DNA of 64,000 nucleotides from Deinococcus seoulensis (GCF_014648115.1 NZ_BMQM01000002.1:62001-126000), one strand, 5' to 3'; positions 1 to 12,281 are shown, counted from the stretch's first letter. The notes: generated by a model from the sequence alone, not told the origin. Program-made: numbers and translations.

Positions 1-22
1 GTCGCCGGGCAGGGAAACGATC

Positions 23-30
<8 letters not shown>
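1..30 (-). CDS. leuB: 3-isopropylmalate dehydrogenase, N-terminal fragment (cut by window edge)
   Basis: Only the first ten codons are inside the window. They read MPKIVSLPGD, the usual opening of isopropylmalate dehydrogenases, whose LPGDGIGPE motif would continue outside. The ATG overlaps the last 8 bases of leuD, so the two genes are translationally coupled. The enzyme oxidatively decarboxylates 3-isopropylmalate in leucine synthesis. A homoisocitrate dehydrogenase would start similarly, but coupling to leuD favours leuB. Confidence 0.75.
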
Positions 31-589
<559 letters not shown>

Positions 590-673
590 GGGTGCTCCTT
601 GCGGTCGGGGCGCGGCGTGCGGCCCCGACGCGGGTTCGAATTCAGGTCTCGGTACGGTCAGTTACTGGCACCG

Positions 674-1924
674 TCAGTTGTCGTCCAGGAAGGCGCGGAG
701 TTCTTCCGGCACTTCCTCGTCGTACAGGTCGCGCCAGTTGGTGCCGTCGAAGGTGATGGCGGACTCGATGAACGACTGCGCCAGCGGGTCCGGGTCGTCC
801 AGGGCGTCCAGGGGAATGTCCAGCAGTACCGCGACGGGCACGGGCAGTTCGGCGTCTTCCGGGACGACCAGTTCGTGTTCGAAGGTCTGCGTGATCAGTT
901 CGCGGGTCCACTGCGCCCACCCGGCGGGGTTCCCGGCGCTGGTTTCCAGCAGCAGGTCGGCGCGCAGGCGTTCGCCGTGCTCGGCCGGCACGTCCCCGTC
1001 CACCCATTCCACGCGGCCGTCAGCGAACACCTGCACGGGTACGGTCTCCACATCCAGGAAGTCCGGGAGGTTCAGGGCGTCCTCGCGGGCCTCGCCGTCC
1101 GGGTCGGCGTACGAGATCCACGTCTCACCGTCGAGGCTGTAACTGCTGTTCTCGCGGTTCACGGTGACTTCCACGTTGCCCAGCGTGGCGAACGACAGGT
1201 TCAGCGGGGATTGCAGCGGCGCGGGCTGTCGCAGTTCGAAGGCCACGCGGCGCGCGACCGGCACGGGGTCGGTGTCGTCGCCGTCGGTGGCGTCCAGATG
1301 GGTGTCCTGCCAGCCCTGCTCGGTGTCGCCGTGCCACTCGCGGGCCAGCGTTTCGAGCATGTCCAGCAGGTCCGCCGGGGGTTCCGGGTCGATGTCCAGG
1401 CGGCCCTCGCGCCACTGCTCGGCCACGTAGGTCGCGACGACCTCGCCGCCCAGCGTGGCGGCCGGGTGTTGCAGCAGGAACTCCAGGGCGCGGCGGGGGT
1501 CCATGTTCACGGGGAACGCCTCCCACTTCGTGCCGTCGGCGGAGTGCTGCACTTCACGCAGGCGGACCGCGCCGCCCTCGACCGGCAGGAACCGCCCGGT
1601 CGTCTCTGTGCCCTCTCCGACGCGGCCCAGCGCCAGTTCACCGCTCAGGCGGCGCAGTGCCGGTACGGGAATGGACTGCACGTCCTCGGCGGTTTCCAGG
1701 AAGCGGTCCACGCGGCCGTGCATGACGTGCAGCGTGCGGTACTGGCTGTCCCACGCGGCCCCGTACGGCTGCGAGAGCCGCAGCGCGCCCGCGATCAGCT
1801 CGCGGTGCGCGGCGTCCTCGGGGGCGCGCGTGAAGGTCAGCGTGCCGTCCGCGTCCATGGTCGCGTCGAAGGGGTACACGGTGGGCATCAGGCCCAGTTG
1901 TTTACGTCGTTTTGCTTCGCCCAT
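674..1924 (-). CDS. conserved hypothetical protein with MGEAKRRK N-terminus
   Basis: The 416-residue product is not recognised. It opens with MGEAKRRKQ, a basic start seen in assorted uncharacterised bacterial proteins, and is otherwise acidic, with a very acidic C-terminal third. No signal peptide, membrane segment or catalytic motif was seen. It lies between the LysE-type exporter (30 bases upstream) and leuD (84 bases downstream) on the same strand, so it may be transcribed with the leucine genes. The ATG is preceded by GGGTGA. Function is unknown. Confidence 0.8.
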   Translation of the reverse strand: MGEAKRRKQLGLMPTVYPFDATMDADGTLTFTRAPEDAAHRELIAGALRLSQPYGAAWDSQYRTLHVMHGRVDRFLETAEDVQSIPVPALRRLSGELALGRVGEGTETTGRFLPVEGGAVRLREVQHSADGTKWEAFPVNMDPRRALEFLLQHPAATLGGEVVATYVAEQWREGRLDIDPEPPADLLDMLETLAREWHGDTEQGWQDTHLDATDGDDTDPVPVARRVAFELRQPAPLQSPLNLSFATLGNVEVTVNRENSSYSLDGETWISYADPDGEAREDALNLPDFLDVETVPVQVFADGRVEWVDGDVPAEHGERLRADLLLETSAGNPAGWAQWTRELITQTFEHELVVPEDAELPVPVAVLLDIPLDALDDPDPLAQSFIESAITFDGTNWRDLYDEEVPEELRAFLDDN

Positions 1925-1954
1925 AAGTTCACCCAGCTTACTCGCGTGGAAGGA

Positions 1955-2575
1955 CTACTCGCGGGACGCCAGCAGCAGCGCGCCGAAGCCCAGCATCAGC
2001 GTGCCCGCCACGCGGTCCACGGCCCGGCGGGCACGCAGGTACGCGCGCTGCATGGGCGCGGTCGACATCCCGGCCGCGACGAGCGCGAACCAGCCGAGGC
2101 TGAGGCCCACGATCACGAGGAACGCCGCGAGTTTCAGCCCGGTGCCCGCGTGCGCGCCGAGCAGCCCGCTGAACACGCTGCCGAAGAACACGGCGGCCTT
2201 GGGATTGCTGATGTTCGTCAGGAACCCCGCCCGCAGCGCCGCGAGGTCGCCCAGGGGTGCCTGGACGGGCGCGGCCTCGCCACCGGGCTGGGTGCTGGAC
2301 CGCCAGAGGCCCACGCCCATCCACAGCAGGTACGCGCCGCCCGCGACCTTCACCACCCCGTGAATCCACGGGAACGCCTGGAACAGCAGGCCAATCCCCA
2401 GCAGCGCCAGTGCCGCCCAGCACGCGATGCCCAGCACGACGCCCAGCCCGGCCAGCAGCGCCGCGCGGCGGGTGCGGGCCAGCGCCGTCTGACTGACCAG
2501 CAGCACGTCCGGTCCCGGAATGACCAGCACCACCGCGTGAATGGCCGCGACAGCCAGCAGAATGTTCAGGTCCAC
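1955..2575 (-). CDS. LysE/RhtB-family amino acid exporter
   Basis: The 206-residue membrane protein has the LysE/RhtB layout: about six hydrophobic segments, the PGPDVLLV motif after the first helix, and TNISNPKAAVFF in the middle. These transporters export amino acids using the proton gradient. The frame is open 50 codons further upstream, but that part lies in a dispersed repeat. The GTG at 2575 is chosen because GGAGGAGAG lies just before it and it gives the normal family length. It sits between leuC and leuD, which suggests, without proving, a branched-chain amino acid as substrate. Confidence 0.85.
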   Translation of the reverse strand: MDLNILLAVAAIHAVVLVIPGPDVLLVSQTALARTRRAALLAGLGVVLGIACWAALALLGIGLLFQAFPWIHGVVKVAGGAYLLWMGVGLWRSSTQPGGEAAPVQAPLGDLAALRAGFLTNISNPKAAVFFGSVFSGLLGAHAGTGLKLAAFLVIVGLSLGWFALVAAGMSTAPMQRAYLRARRAVDRVAGTLMLGFGALLLASRE

Positions 2576-2603
2576 GCCTCTCTCCTCCTCTCGTCCCCTG
2601 CTC

Positions 2604-2737
2604 ATACGAATTCCGTTTGTTTCGCCAACAATCCGGAACTTCACCGGATTGCCGGCTCCACGTCCGGAACCCGTTTTGCTCCCACTCGCTTCGCTCGGAT
2701 CGAACGGGCTTTGCAGCCCATTCAATCGGAGTCCGTA

Positions 2738-2738
<1 letters not shown>
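2604..2738 (-). repeat. dispersed palindromic repeat, copy A (full length, 135 bp)
   Basis: Full-length member of a family with ends ATACGGACTCCGATTG and ATACGGATTCCGTTTG (the latter here ATACGAATTCCG). The hairpin end, with arms GATTGAA and TTCAATC around a GGGCT/AGCCC core, abuts the leuC stop: the stop TGA is continuous with the element as TGATACGG. The other end lies just before the exporter gene. Other copies are listed at 14908, 15114, 24075, 42540, 45612, 55987, 57660 and 60082. Confidence 0.85.
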
Positions 2739-4024
<1,286 letters not shown>

Positions 4025-4046
4025 ACCACTGCCTCCTCAAGAAACG

Positions 4047-4079
4047 CGCCCCCGGCCGCTGCGAGAGCTACCGGGGGCG
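4047..4079 (-). terminator. attenuator hairpin in the leuC leader
   Basis: Arms CGCCCCCGG and CCGGGGGCG form a 9-bp perfect stem with a 15-base loop. On the minus strand CGTTTCTT follows and then the leuC ribosome site. It lies 22 bases beyond the leader-peptide stop, the usual place for a transcription attenuator. Confidence 0.7.
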
Positions 4080-4101
4080 AACACTGAACGCTGGGCCGCG
4101 C

Positions 4102-4167
4102 TCAACGCCCCAAGCGAAGAAGAAGCCCCACCAGGGACGCTCCGACCCGCACAGAACCGCTGAACAT
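4102..4167 (-). CDS. leuL: leucine-rich leader peptide of the leu operon
   Basis: A 21-codon open frame, MFSGSVRVGASLVGLLLRLGR. It contains five leucines in eight codons: CTG, three consecutive CTT, and TTG. CTT and TTG appear uncommon in the neighbouring genes, which use mainly CTG and CTC. It starts six bases after a TATGCT -10 box, so it would be translated from a leaderless mRNA. A GC-rich hairpin lies between it and leuC. The arrangement matches classical attenuation, in which ribosome stalling at Leu codons under leucine shortage disrupts the terminator. Function is inferred; the reading frame and codon run are seen directly. Confidence 0.75.
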   Translation of the reverse strand: MFSGSVRVGASLVGLLLRLGR

Positions 4168-4173
4168 GCCCCG

Positions 4174-4179
4174 AGCATA
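4174..4179 (-). promoter_or_regulatory. -10 box of the leu leader (leaderless start)
   Basis: TATGCT on the minus strand lies six bases before the leader-peptide ATG. No good -35 hexamer is visible. Confidence 0.6.
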
Positions 4180-4257
4180 CGCCACACCCCACGCGCGGCG
4201 CACAGGTGGTGTAGATAGGCGCCGCGCCGCCCTGCGGAACGCTCATACGGACTGATC

Positions 4258-4299
4258 GCCAGAAGGCCGCTCCCGGAACATGGGGGGCGGCCTTCTGGC
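4258..4299. terminator. 13-bp stem hairpin
   Basis: Perfect arms GCCAGAAGGCCGC and GCGGCCTTCTGGC flank a 16-base loop. It lies just past the end of the small gene at 4341-4703 (minus strand) and may end its transcript. No T-run follows on either strand. Confidence 0.5.
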
Positions 4300-4340
4300 G
4301 TTGCCGTGGGTACAGAGCAACCGGACGTGCCGGTCGCGCG

Positions 4341-4703
4341 TTATTGCAGGTCGAAGTCGATGACGGGCGGCGCCTTGGGGGTTTCCTCGGCCGGTTTGTC
4401 TTTCGGCTGGTCGCCGGGTGGGGTGGGGGCGGCGCGCTGGACGTTGGGGATGGCGATGGGGGTGGTGCGGTCCATGGGTTGGTGGGACTGGCCGGGTTTG
4501 ACCCACTGGGTGCCGGGCGCGGCGGGGCCGGGGGTGCGGCGGGGTGGGGTGGGGTACGCGGCGTGGCGGGCGGCGCGGATGATGCTGTCGACTTCGTGTT
4601 TGCTGAGCAGCCCTTTCTGTTCGAGGGTGCCGAGGATCCCGAGGACCATCTTCCGGGTGAATTCGGCTTCTGCCTGGGGGTCTTTGGGGGTGGGGCCGGT
4701 CAT
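4341..4703 (-). CDS. hypothetical protein, short, Pro-rich tail
   Basis: A 120-residue protein of unknown function. The N-terminal half, MTGPTPKDPQAEAEFTRKM onward, looks like a small helical domain ending KGLLSKHEVDSIIRAARHAA. The rest is rich in Pro, Thr and Gln and probably disordered. The ATG at 4703 is preferred over one 17 codons upstream because TACCCT lies seven bases before it, a leaderless promoter pattern. It is divergent from sdhC. No signal peptide or membrane segment. Confidence 0.65.
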   Translation of the reverse strand: MTGPTPKDPQAEAEFTRKMVLGILGTLEQKGLLSKHEVDSIIRAARHAAYPTPPRRTPGPAAPGTQWVKPGQSHQPMDRTTPIAIPNVQRAAPTPPGDQPKDKPAEETPKAPPVIDFDLQ

Positions 4704-4929
4704 GGGTGTCAGGGTAGCGCGTGGGGGCTGGGCTTGCACCTCACGCGGTGACATCGGGGGGGCGGTGGAGGGACGTGCGGGGCGCGTGTCGTTGCGGGTG
4801 GGTGGTAAACTCGGTGCTGTCTGAAAGAGTGGTGTGAATGGTCACCCACAAGGCATTACGTTTCGCCCTACTGTGTGGTGGCGTGTCGGGGCCGACCGTT
4901 GAAGGTTTAGACGTCGAGGAGGACTGGGA

Positions 4930-5665
<736 letters not shown>

Positions 5666-5702
5666 GCCTGCGTTCAGAATTGGCAGGTGGTAAAGGATAA
5701 CT

Positions 5703-7454
<1,752 letters not shown>

Positions 7455-7512
7455 CCCAAACCCCTAGCCACTCGGGCGGCGTGCAGGAAGGCGCCGCCCG
7501 GAAGGAATCTCA

Positions 7513-8277
<765 letters not shown>

Positions 8278-8299
8278 GCCGAAGCCCCCTTCTGGATTC

Positions 8300-8335
8300 A
8301 GCCCCGCCCCGCCCGACGGCAGGCGGGGCTTTCTC
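8300..8335 (+). terminator. Rho-independent terminator after sdhB
   Basis: Arms AGCCCCGCC and GGCGGGGCT are followed by TTTCT. It closes the sdhCDAB operon. Confidence 0.75.
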
Positions 8336-8522
8336 AGTCTGGTTGCGGGCGTGTACCGCCGGGCCTGATGATCAGCACCTCGTCCCGCTGCCTGTGACTG
8401 CCGACGCTCAGGACGATGCGGCCTGCCAGCGTTTCGGCCAGCGAGGCCGCGTCGAACTCGGTCAGGAAGCGTACGCTGCCGCACAGGCACACCACGCGCG
8501 GCCTCTCCTCCATCATCTTCAA
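8334..8522 (-). pseudogene. truncated nucleoside 2-deoxyribosyltransferase-like fragment
   Basis: The 62-residue frame contains RPRVVCLCGSVRFLTEF and ETLAGRIVLSVGSH. This resembles the N-terminus of small proteins that normally read VVCLCGSTRF and continue for well over 100 residues with a conserved Asp/Glu-rich core. Here homology stops near residue 50 and the frame ends beside the sdhB terminator. The gene is therefore probably 3'-truncated and not functional. A short expressed protein cannot be excluded. Confidence 0.5.
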
Positions 8523-8576
8523 TTGGACTCCGTCCGTTCCGGACTCTGCATCACTCCCACTCGCATCTGCTCCGAT

Positions 8577-9083
8577 TCAGAATTGCAGGGCGTAGCGGGT
8601 GCCGGCGCCGTCGAAGCACTCGCCGATGCCGCGTTCCTGCGCGTCCACGGTCAGGGTGCAGGTCAGCAGGCCCGGCGCGTCTCCCTGCACGCGGGCGATC
8701 AGGTTCCCGGTGCGGGTCGGGGCGAGGCGGGGGCGGCCGGTGTCGAAGCGGGTGCCGAAACCGAAGTCTCCGGCGTTGCCTCCCCCGGTGCTGGCCCCAA
8801 AGCCCACGCTGAGACTGCTGCCGGCCGGCATGGGGCTGGCCACGCCGTCCAGCAGGTAGGTGCGGCCGGTGTAGGTGCGGTCGCCGATGACGATGGTGGC
8901 GTTGTCGGGTGCAAACACGTCCGGCAGGCGGGCGTTCAGGCTGCCGCGCACGAAGGTCACGGTGCCTTCCTGCCCGGTGCGGGTGTTCACGATCCGCCCG
9001 GTCTGCGGGGTGGTCACGGCTGGCGCGCACGCGCCCAGGACAGAGGCGAGCAGGGCCGCGCCGAGCAGAGCATGGAGCTTCAT
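8577..9083 (-). CDS. putative lipoprotein, unknown function
   Basis: The 168-residue protein starts with a lipoprotein signal peptide (MKLHALLGAALLASVLGAC), with the lipid-modified Cys at about residue 19. The mature part is Gly/Thr-rich and beta-prone, with NTRTGQEGTVTF and GNLIARVQGD. Two later cysteines (CTLTVD, ECFDG) could form a disulfide. TACACT lies six bases before the ATG, so the mRNA is probably leaderless. No enzyme motif was recognised. Confidence 0.75.
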   Translation of the reverse strand: MKLHALLGAALLASVLGACAPAVTTPQTGRIVNTRTGQEGTVTFVRGSLNARLPDVFAPDNATIVIGDRTYTGRTYLLDGVASPMPAGSSLSVGFGASTGGGNAGDFGFGTRFDTGRPRLAPTRTGNLIARVQGDAPGLLTCTLTVDAQERGIGECFDGAGTRYALQF

Positions 9084-9089
9084 GCGCCC

Positions 9090-9095
9090 AGTGTA
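9090..9095 (-). promoter_or_regulatory. -10 box of the lipoprotein gene
   Basis: TACACT six bases before the ATG at 9083; leaderless pattern. Confidence 0.55.
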
Positions 9096-9145
9096 GTCCG
9101 GCGGGGCCGGTCAGCGGGCCACGATCTCGCGCTTCTCCTGTCGGG

Positions 9146-9178
9146 GTTGACGTGGGTGCGGTTGGCGACGCTGGTCAT
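9146..9178 (-). other. degenerate duplicate of the phosphatase gene start
   Basis: These 33 bases match 9699-9731, the first codons of the next gene upstream, at 28 of 33 positions, including the ATG. The duplicate reads MTSVANRTHVN versus MTSAANPIRVD and then diverges to an early stop. It looks like a remnant of a tandem gene duplication. Confidence 0.5.
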
Positions 9179-9191
9179 GGGTGATGTGCCC

Positions 9192-9731
9192 TCAGCGGGC
9201 GAAGTCGTGAATGAACTGCACCTGCTCGCGCGTTTCGATGGCGTTCTGGCTGCGTGTCTGGCGCACGAGGGCAATCGCATCGGTGGGGTTCAGGCCGCCC
9301 TGCACGAGCAGGCACGCGGCGCTCAGGCCCGCGCGGCCCAGGCCGCCCCGGCAGTGCACGACGACGCTGCGCCCGTCGAGCAGGTGGGTCATGAGTTCGT
9401 CGATGTACGCGGCGAAGTCGCGCGGGTCGTGCGGTGCATGCTGGTCGGGGATGGGGTACGGGGCGACCTCGATGCTGTACTCGGAGGCGGCGTCGTGGTA
9501 GCCGTCCATGCCGAGCAGGTCGAATTCGAAGTCCTCGATGAGGGGCGCGATGACGTTCGTGCCCTGCTGCGCGAGGGTCTGCATGTCGTCCGTGACGTTG
9601 CGTTCGTGGGTGACGCCCGGCTGGTACACGCTGCCGCCCTTCTTGCCGGGCGCGAAGGTCAGGCCCAGGCGGCCGGGCCACAGGCCGGTGGGAATCCAGT
9701 CGACGCGGATGGGGTTGGCGGCGCTGGTCAT
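9192..9731 (-). CDS. dual-specificity/tyrosine phosphatase family protein
   Basis: The 179-residue cytoplasmic protein has the cysteine phosphatase loop VHCRGGLGRAG (Cys-X5-Arg, around residues 125-135). Upstream Asp residues in the DQHAPHDPRDF region are candidates for the general acid. The layout resembles CDKN3-like phosphatases. It would hydrolyse phosphotyrosine or a related phosphoester; the substrate is unknown. CAGAGG lies six bases before the ATG. A degenerate copy of its start lies at 9146-9178. The next gene upstream on the strand is hemB. Confidence 0.85.
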   Translation of the reverse strand: MTSAANPIRVDWIPTGLWPGRLGLTFAPGKKGGSVYQPGVTHERNVTDDMQTLAQQGTNVIAPLIEDFEFDLLGMDGYHDAASEYSIEVAPYPIPDQHAPHDPRDFAAYIDELMTHLLDGRSVVVHCRGGLGRAGLSAACLLVQGGLNPTDAIALVRQTRSQNAIETREQVQFIHDFAR

Positions 9732-9789
9732 GCGCAGCCTCTGCGGGCTACAGGCTCGGAGACCGCCCCTCGCCCTTCTTGATTCGCTG

Positions 9790-10794
9790 TCATAGGCTGA
9801 CCTGCTCGGCGATCCAGCGGGCGGCGTCCATGGCGTGGTACGTGATGATGGCGTCCGCTCCGGCGCGCCTGAAGCCGGTCAGTGTTTCGAGGACGGTGCG
9901 GCGTTCGTCCATGAATCCGGCGGCGGCGGCGGCCTTGATCAGCGAGTACTCGCCGCTGACGTTGTACGCCACGACGGGCAGGTCGAACTCGCGTTTCAGG
10001 AGGTTCAGGACGTCCAGGTATGCCAGGGCGGGTTTGACCATCAGGGTGTCGGCGCCCTGCTCGGCGTCCAGGCGGGCCTCGCGCAGCGCCTCGCGGTAGC
10101 CTCCGGCGGGGTCCATCTGGTAGGTGGCGCGGTTCCCGACGCTGGGTGTGGATCCGGCGGCGTCGCGGAAGGGGCCGTAGTAGGCGCTGGCGTACTTCAC
10201 GGCGTAACTCATGATCGGGACGTGCGTGAAGCCGGTAGCGTCCAGTGCGGCGCGGATCGCGGCGACCTGTCCGTCCATCATGGCGCTCGGGGCGATCACG
10301 TCGGCGCCCGCGCGGGCCTGGGAGACGGCGGTCTGCGCGAGCAGCGCGAGGCTGGCGTCGTTGTCGACCGTCCAGGCGTCCGCGCCGCTCAGGCCGGGCA
10401 CCTCGCACAGCGGGCCGCAGTGGCCGTGGTCGGTGTACTCGCACAGGCAGGTGTCGGCAATGACGCTGATGCCGGGCACGCTGGCCTTGATGGCGCGTGT
10501 GGCCCGCTGGATGACGCCTTCCTCGGCGTAGGCCTGGGTGCCCAGGGCGTCCTTGTGGTCGGGAATGCCGAACAGGATCACGCTGGGAATCCCGAGGGCC
10601 AGGGCCTCGCGGGCCTGTGCCACGGCACTGTCGATGGAGTGGCGCTGCACGCCGGGCATGGTGGCGATGTCCGTGACGGTGTCGCGTTCATGCACGAAGA
10701 TCGGGTGGATGAACTGACTGGGGTGCAGGTGCACTTCGCGGGTCAGGGCACGCAGGGCGGGCGTGCGGCGCAGGCGGCGGGGACGGTCTTGCAT
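9790..10794 (-). CDS. hemB: delta-aminolevulinic acid dehydratase (porphobilinogen synthase)
   Basis: The 334-residue enzyme condenses two 5-aminolevulinate molecules to porphobilinogen in heme synthesis. [13 protein letters not shown] supplies the three Cys of the zinc-dependent class. The two active-site lysines are visible in [18 protein letters not shown] and [11 protein letters not shown]. The N-terminus [14 protein letters not shown] is typical. TAGCGT six bases before the ATG points to a leaderless mRNA. Confidence 0.96.
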   Translation of the reverse strand: MQDRPRRLRRTPALRALTREVHLHPSQFIHPIFVHERDTVTDIATMPGVQRHSIDSAVAQAREALALGIPSVILFGIPDHKDALGTQAYAEEGVIQRATRAIKASVPGISVIADTCLCEYTDHGHCGPLCEVPGLSGADAWTVDNDASLALLAQTAVSQARAGADVIAPSAMMDGQVAAIRAALDATGFTHVPIMSYAVKYASAYYGPFRDAAGSTPSVGNRATYQMDPAGGYREALREARLDAEQGADTLMVKPALAYLDVLNLLKREFDLPVVAYNVSGEYSLIKAAAAAGFMDERRTVLETLTGFRRAGADAIITYHAMDAARWIAEQVSL

Positions 10795-10800
10795 GCGCCT

Positions 10801-10806
10801 ACGCTA
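10801..10806 (-). promoter_or_regulatory. -10 box of hemB
   Basis: TAGCGT six bases before the hemB ATG; leaderless pattern, no clear -35. Confidence 0.5.
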
Positions 10807-10905
10807 GCGCGCGGGCGGCGGGACGAATGCAACGCGCCTCCGGCGTTCCCGCCGGGCGGGGGCCAGGGCGCGCGGGGGGCGGGTCCGGCGGTCAGGCAGG
10901 GCGGG

Positions 10906-11226
10906 TCAGGCCGTGCCGAGCAGGCGGCGCACCGCGAATCGCACGCGGCCCAGGCTGGCGACCTCGTCGAAGGCGGTCAGGAGAATCTGGTCGCCGTGCG
11001 GGGTGAGCAGGACGGGGCCGCCCTCGACGTCCAGCAGCAGTTCCTGCCAGTCGCCGGTGTTCAGGTTGGCCTGCAGGCTGCCGATCACGGCGCGTCCGGC
11101 GGCGATCAGGGTCAGTTCGGCGCCCAGGTGCTCGTCGGTCAGTCCGGCGCGGGCCACGACGCGGCCGTCGTTGGCGACCAGGGCGGTGTGGCGCACGCCG
11201 CGCACGTCCATCAGCGCCTCGATCAT
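10906..11226 (-). CDS. roadblock/LC7 domain protein (third of three)
   Basis: A 106-residue single-domain protein. It has the roadblock pattern: a short helix, VRHTALVANDGRVVARAGL strand-turn-strand, a long central helix, then VEGGPVLLTPHGDQILLTAF. Such proteins regulate small Ras-like GTPases (MglB/MglA type). It overlaps the preceding roadblock gene by four bases (ATGA) and ends a three-gene cluster. No GTPase gene is in view. Confidence 0.75.
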   Translation of the reverse strand: MIEALMDVRGVRHTALVANDGRVVARAGLTDEHLGAELTLIAAGRAVIGSLQANLNTGDWQELLLDVEGGPVLLTPHGDQILLTAFDEVASLGRVRFAVRRLLGTA

Positions 11227-11564
11227 GGGGTCTCCGGGCGGGGCAGGTGCCCGAGTTCCAGGGCCAGTCGGGCCAGGGTCTGCTGGGCGGTGCGGGTGTC
11301 GCTGCCGCGCGCCATGGCGGCGCCCAGCACGAAGTCCCCGCTGGACACGGCCACGACCTCGATGCGTTCGCTGGTGAACGCGATGCGGGTGACTTCACCG
11401 GCGCCCAGGCGGCGGCCCGTGCGGTCCAGGCTGGTGCGCAGGGCGCTGAGTTCGGCGGCCATGGAGTCGCCGCCCTCGCCGTGCGTCTCGATGGGCAGGC
11501 CGTCCGGGCCGACCAGGGCGGCGGCGATCACGCCGGGCAGGGTGCGCAGGGGGTCGATGATCAC
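11223..11564 (-). CDS. roadblock/LC7 domain protein (second of three)
   Basis: A 113-residue roadblock-type protein. Its features are LRTLPGVIAAALVGPDGLPIET at the start, an alpha helix with AAELSALRTSLDRTG, and TSERIEVVAVSSGDFVLGAA. It overlaps both neighbours by four bases, so all three are almost certainly co-translated. The role is inferred from the fold only: GTPase regulation or homo/hetero-dimer scaffolding. Confidence 0.75.
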   Translation of the reverse strand: MIIDPLRTLPGVIAAALVGPDGLPIETHGEGGDSMAAELSALRTSLDRTGRRLGAGEVTRIAFTSERIEVVAVSSGDFVLGAAMARGSDTRTAQQTLARLALELGHLPRPETP

Positions 11565-11911
11565 AGGATGGCCTCCAGTTTGCGGGCGGTGTCGCGGCCG
11601 TACAGGCGGGCCTGTCCGAGGTTGCTGCGGGCGTCGACGGCCAGCAGCAGGAAGTACTCGGCCTTGATGGGGTGCAGGTACACGCTCAGGCGTTCGCCGC
11701 GCAGGTACATCTCGCGGGTCTGGCCGCCGTTCAGGGTGGTGGAGTAGGCGGTGCTGGCCGAGCGGTACAGGCCGGCGTGTTCGGCGATCAGCAGGTTGAG
11801 GTCGGCGTTGGCGGTGGAGTGCCCTTCGATGAGCAGGCCGTCCAGGCCACCGATCGCTGCGGCCCAGGCGCCATCCACGTCCCTGACGAGTTGCGTGAGT
11901 TGATCAAGCAT
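11561..11911 (-). CDS. roadblock/LC7 domain protein (first of three)
   Basis: A 116-residue protein starting MLDQLTQLVRDVDGAWAAAIGGLDGLLIEG, a clear roadblock N-terminus. It also has YLRGERLSVYLHPIKAEYFL in the second half and an extended C-terminal helix (NLGQARLYGRDTARKLEAIL). It opens the three-gene cluster behind a TATGAT box. The longer C-terminal helix distinguishes it from the other two and may mediate pairing. Confidence 0.78.
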   Translation of the reverse strand: MLDQLTQLVRDVDGAWAAAIGGLDGLLIEGHSTANADLNLLIAEHAGLYRSASTAYSTTLNGGQTREMYLRGERLSVYLHPIKAEYFLLLAVDARSNLGQARLYGRDTARKLEAIL

Positions 11912-11919
11912 GTGAAGTC

Positions 11920-11925
11920 ATCATA
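11920..11925 (-). promoter_or_regulatory. -10 box of the roadblock cluster
   Basis: TATGAT eight bases before the ATG at 11911; near-leaderless. Confidence 0.5.
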
Positions 11926-12019
11926 AAGGCTCGGCGGGGCTGGCGGGGGGTGGTCGCTGTCGGGCGGCCGGGGGGGTGTGGAGGGTGCCCGGAGTGTCGG
12001 CGGGCCAGCGCGGCCTGTT

Positions 12020-12067
12020 GCGGCCCGGTCTGGTTGTGGCCCGGTCTGGTTGCGGCCCGGTCTGGTT
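12020..12067 (+). repeat. three 16-bp tandem repeats upstream of gyrA
   Basis: Unit GCGGCCCGGTCTGGTT occurs three times in a row; the second copy has T for C at position 2. A degenerate fourth follows. It lies in the 460-base gap between the divergent roadblock cluster and gyrA, which otherwise holds only the gyrA control region. Confidence 0.8.
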
Positions 12068-12252
12068 GCGTGTCGGTCAGGCAGGGGCGGCGGTCGAGTG
12101 CGCTGTCCGGAGCGGGTGGGGGGCGGGGTGTCGTGTGGGCTGTCGCCGAGGACTGGTTTTGCTGGTGCTGGGCGGGTTCCGGTGGTGGTGAGGGTCGCGG
12201 TGTGGGGGGGTGTTTTCGGGTACAATGGGGATCATAGAAGGCGTCGGGGCTA

Positions 12253-12269
12253 TTACGCTTAAAACATAA
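12253..12269 (+). promoter_or_regulatory. radiation/desiccation response motif (RDRM) at gyrA
   Basis: TTACGCTTAAAACATAA has the half-sites TTAYG and CRTAA at 7-base spacing, as in the Deinococcus RDRM bound by the DdrO repressor. It covers the predicted -35 box. gyrA is a known member of this regulon in Deinococcus radiodurans. Confidence 0.75.
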
Positions 12270-12281
12270 TCGTGCTAGAAT
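12253..12281 (+). promoter_or_regulatory. gyrA promoter
   Basis: TTACGC and TAGAAT are separated by 17 bases. An alternative -10, TACAAT, lies at 12221-12226. Confidence 0.55.

Noticed and set aside
4243..4252. ATACGGACTG resembling a repeat end
   Set aside because: Only about ten bases match and no second end is nearby.
4854..4870. TTACG half-site upstream of sdhC
   Set aside because: The second RDRM half-site is missing.
8523..8580. Possible remnant of the dispersed repeat (CTCCCACTCGCATCTGCTCCG)
   Set aside because: Only the core resembles the family; neither end is recognisable, so it was not listed as a copy.
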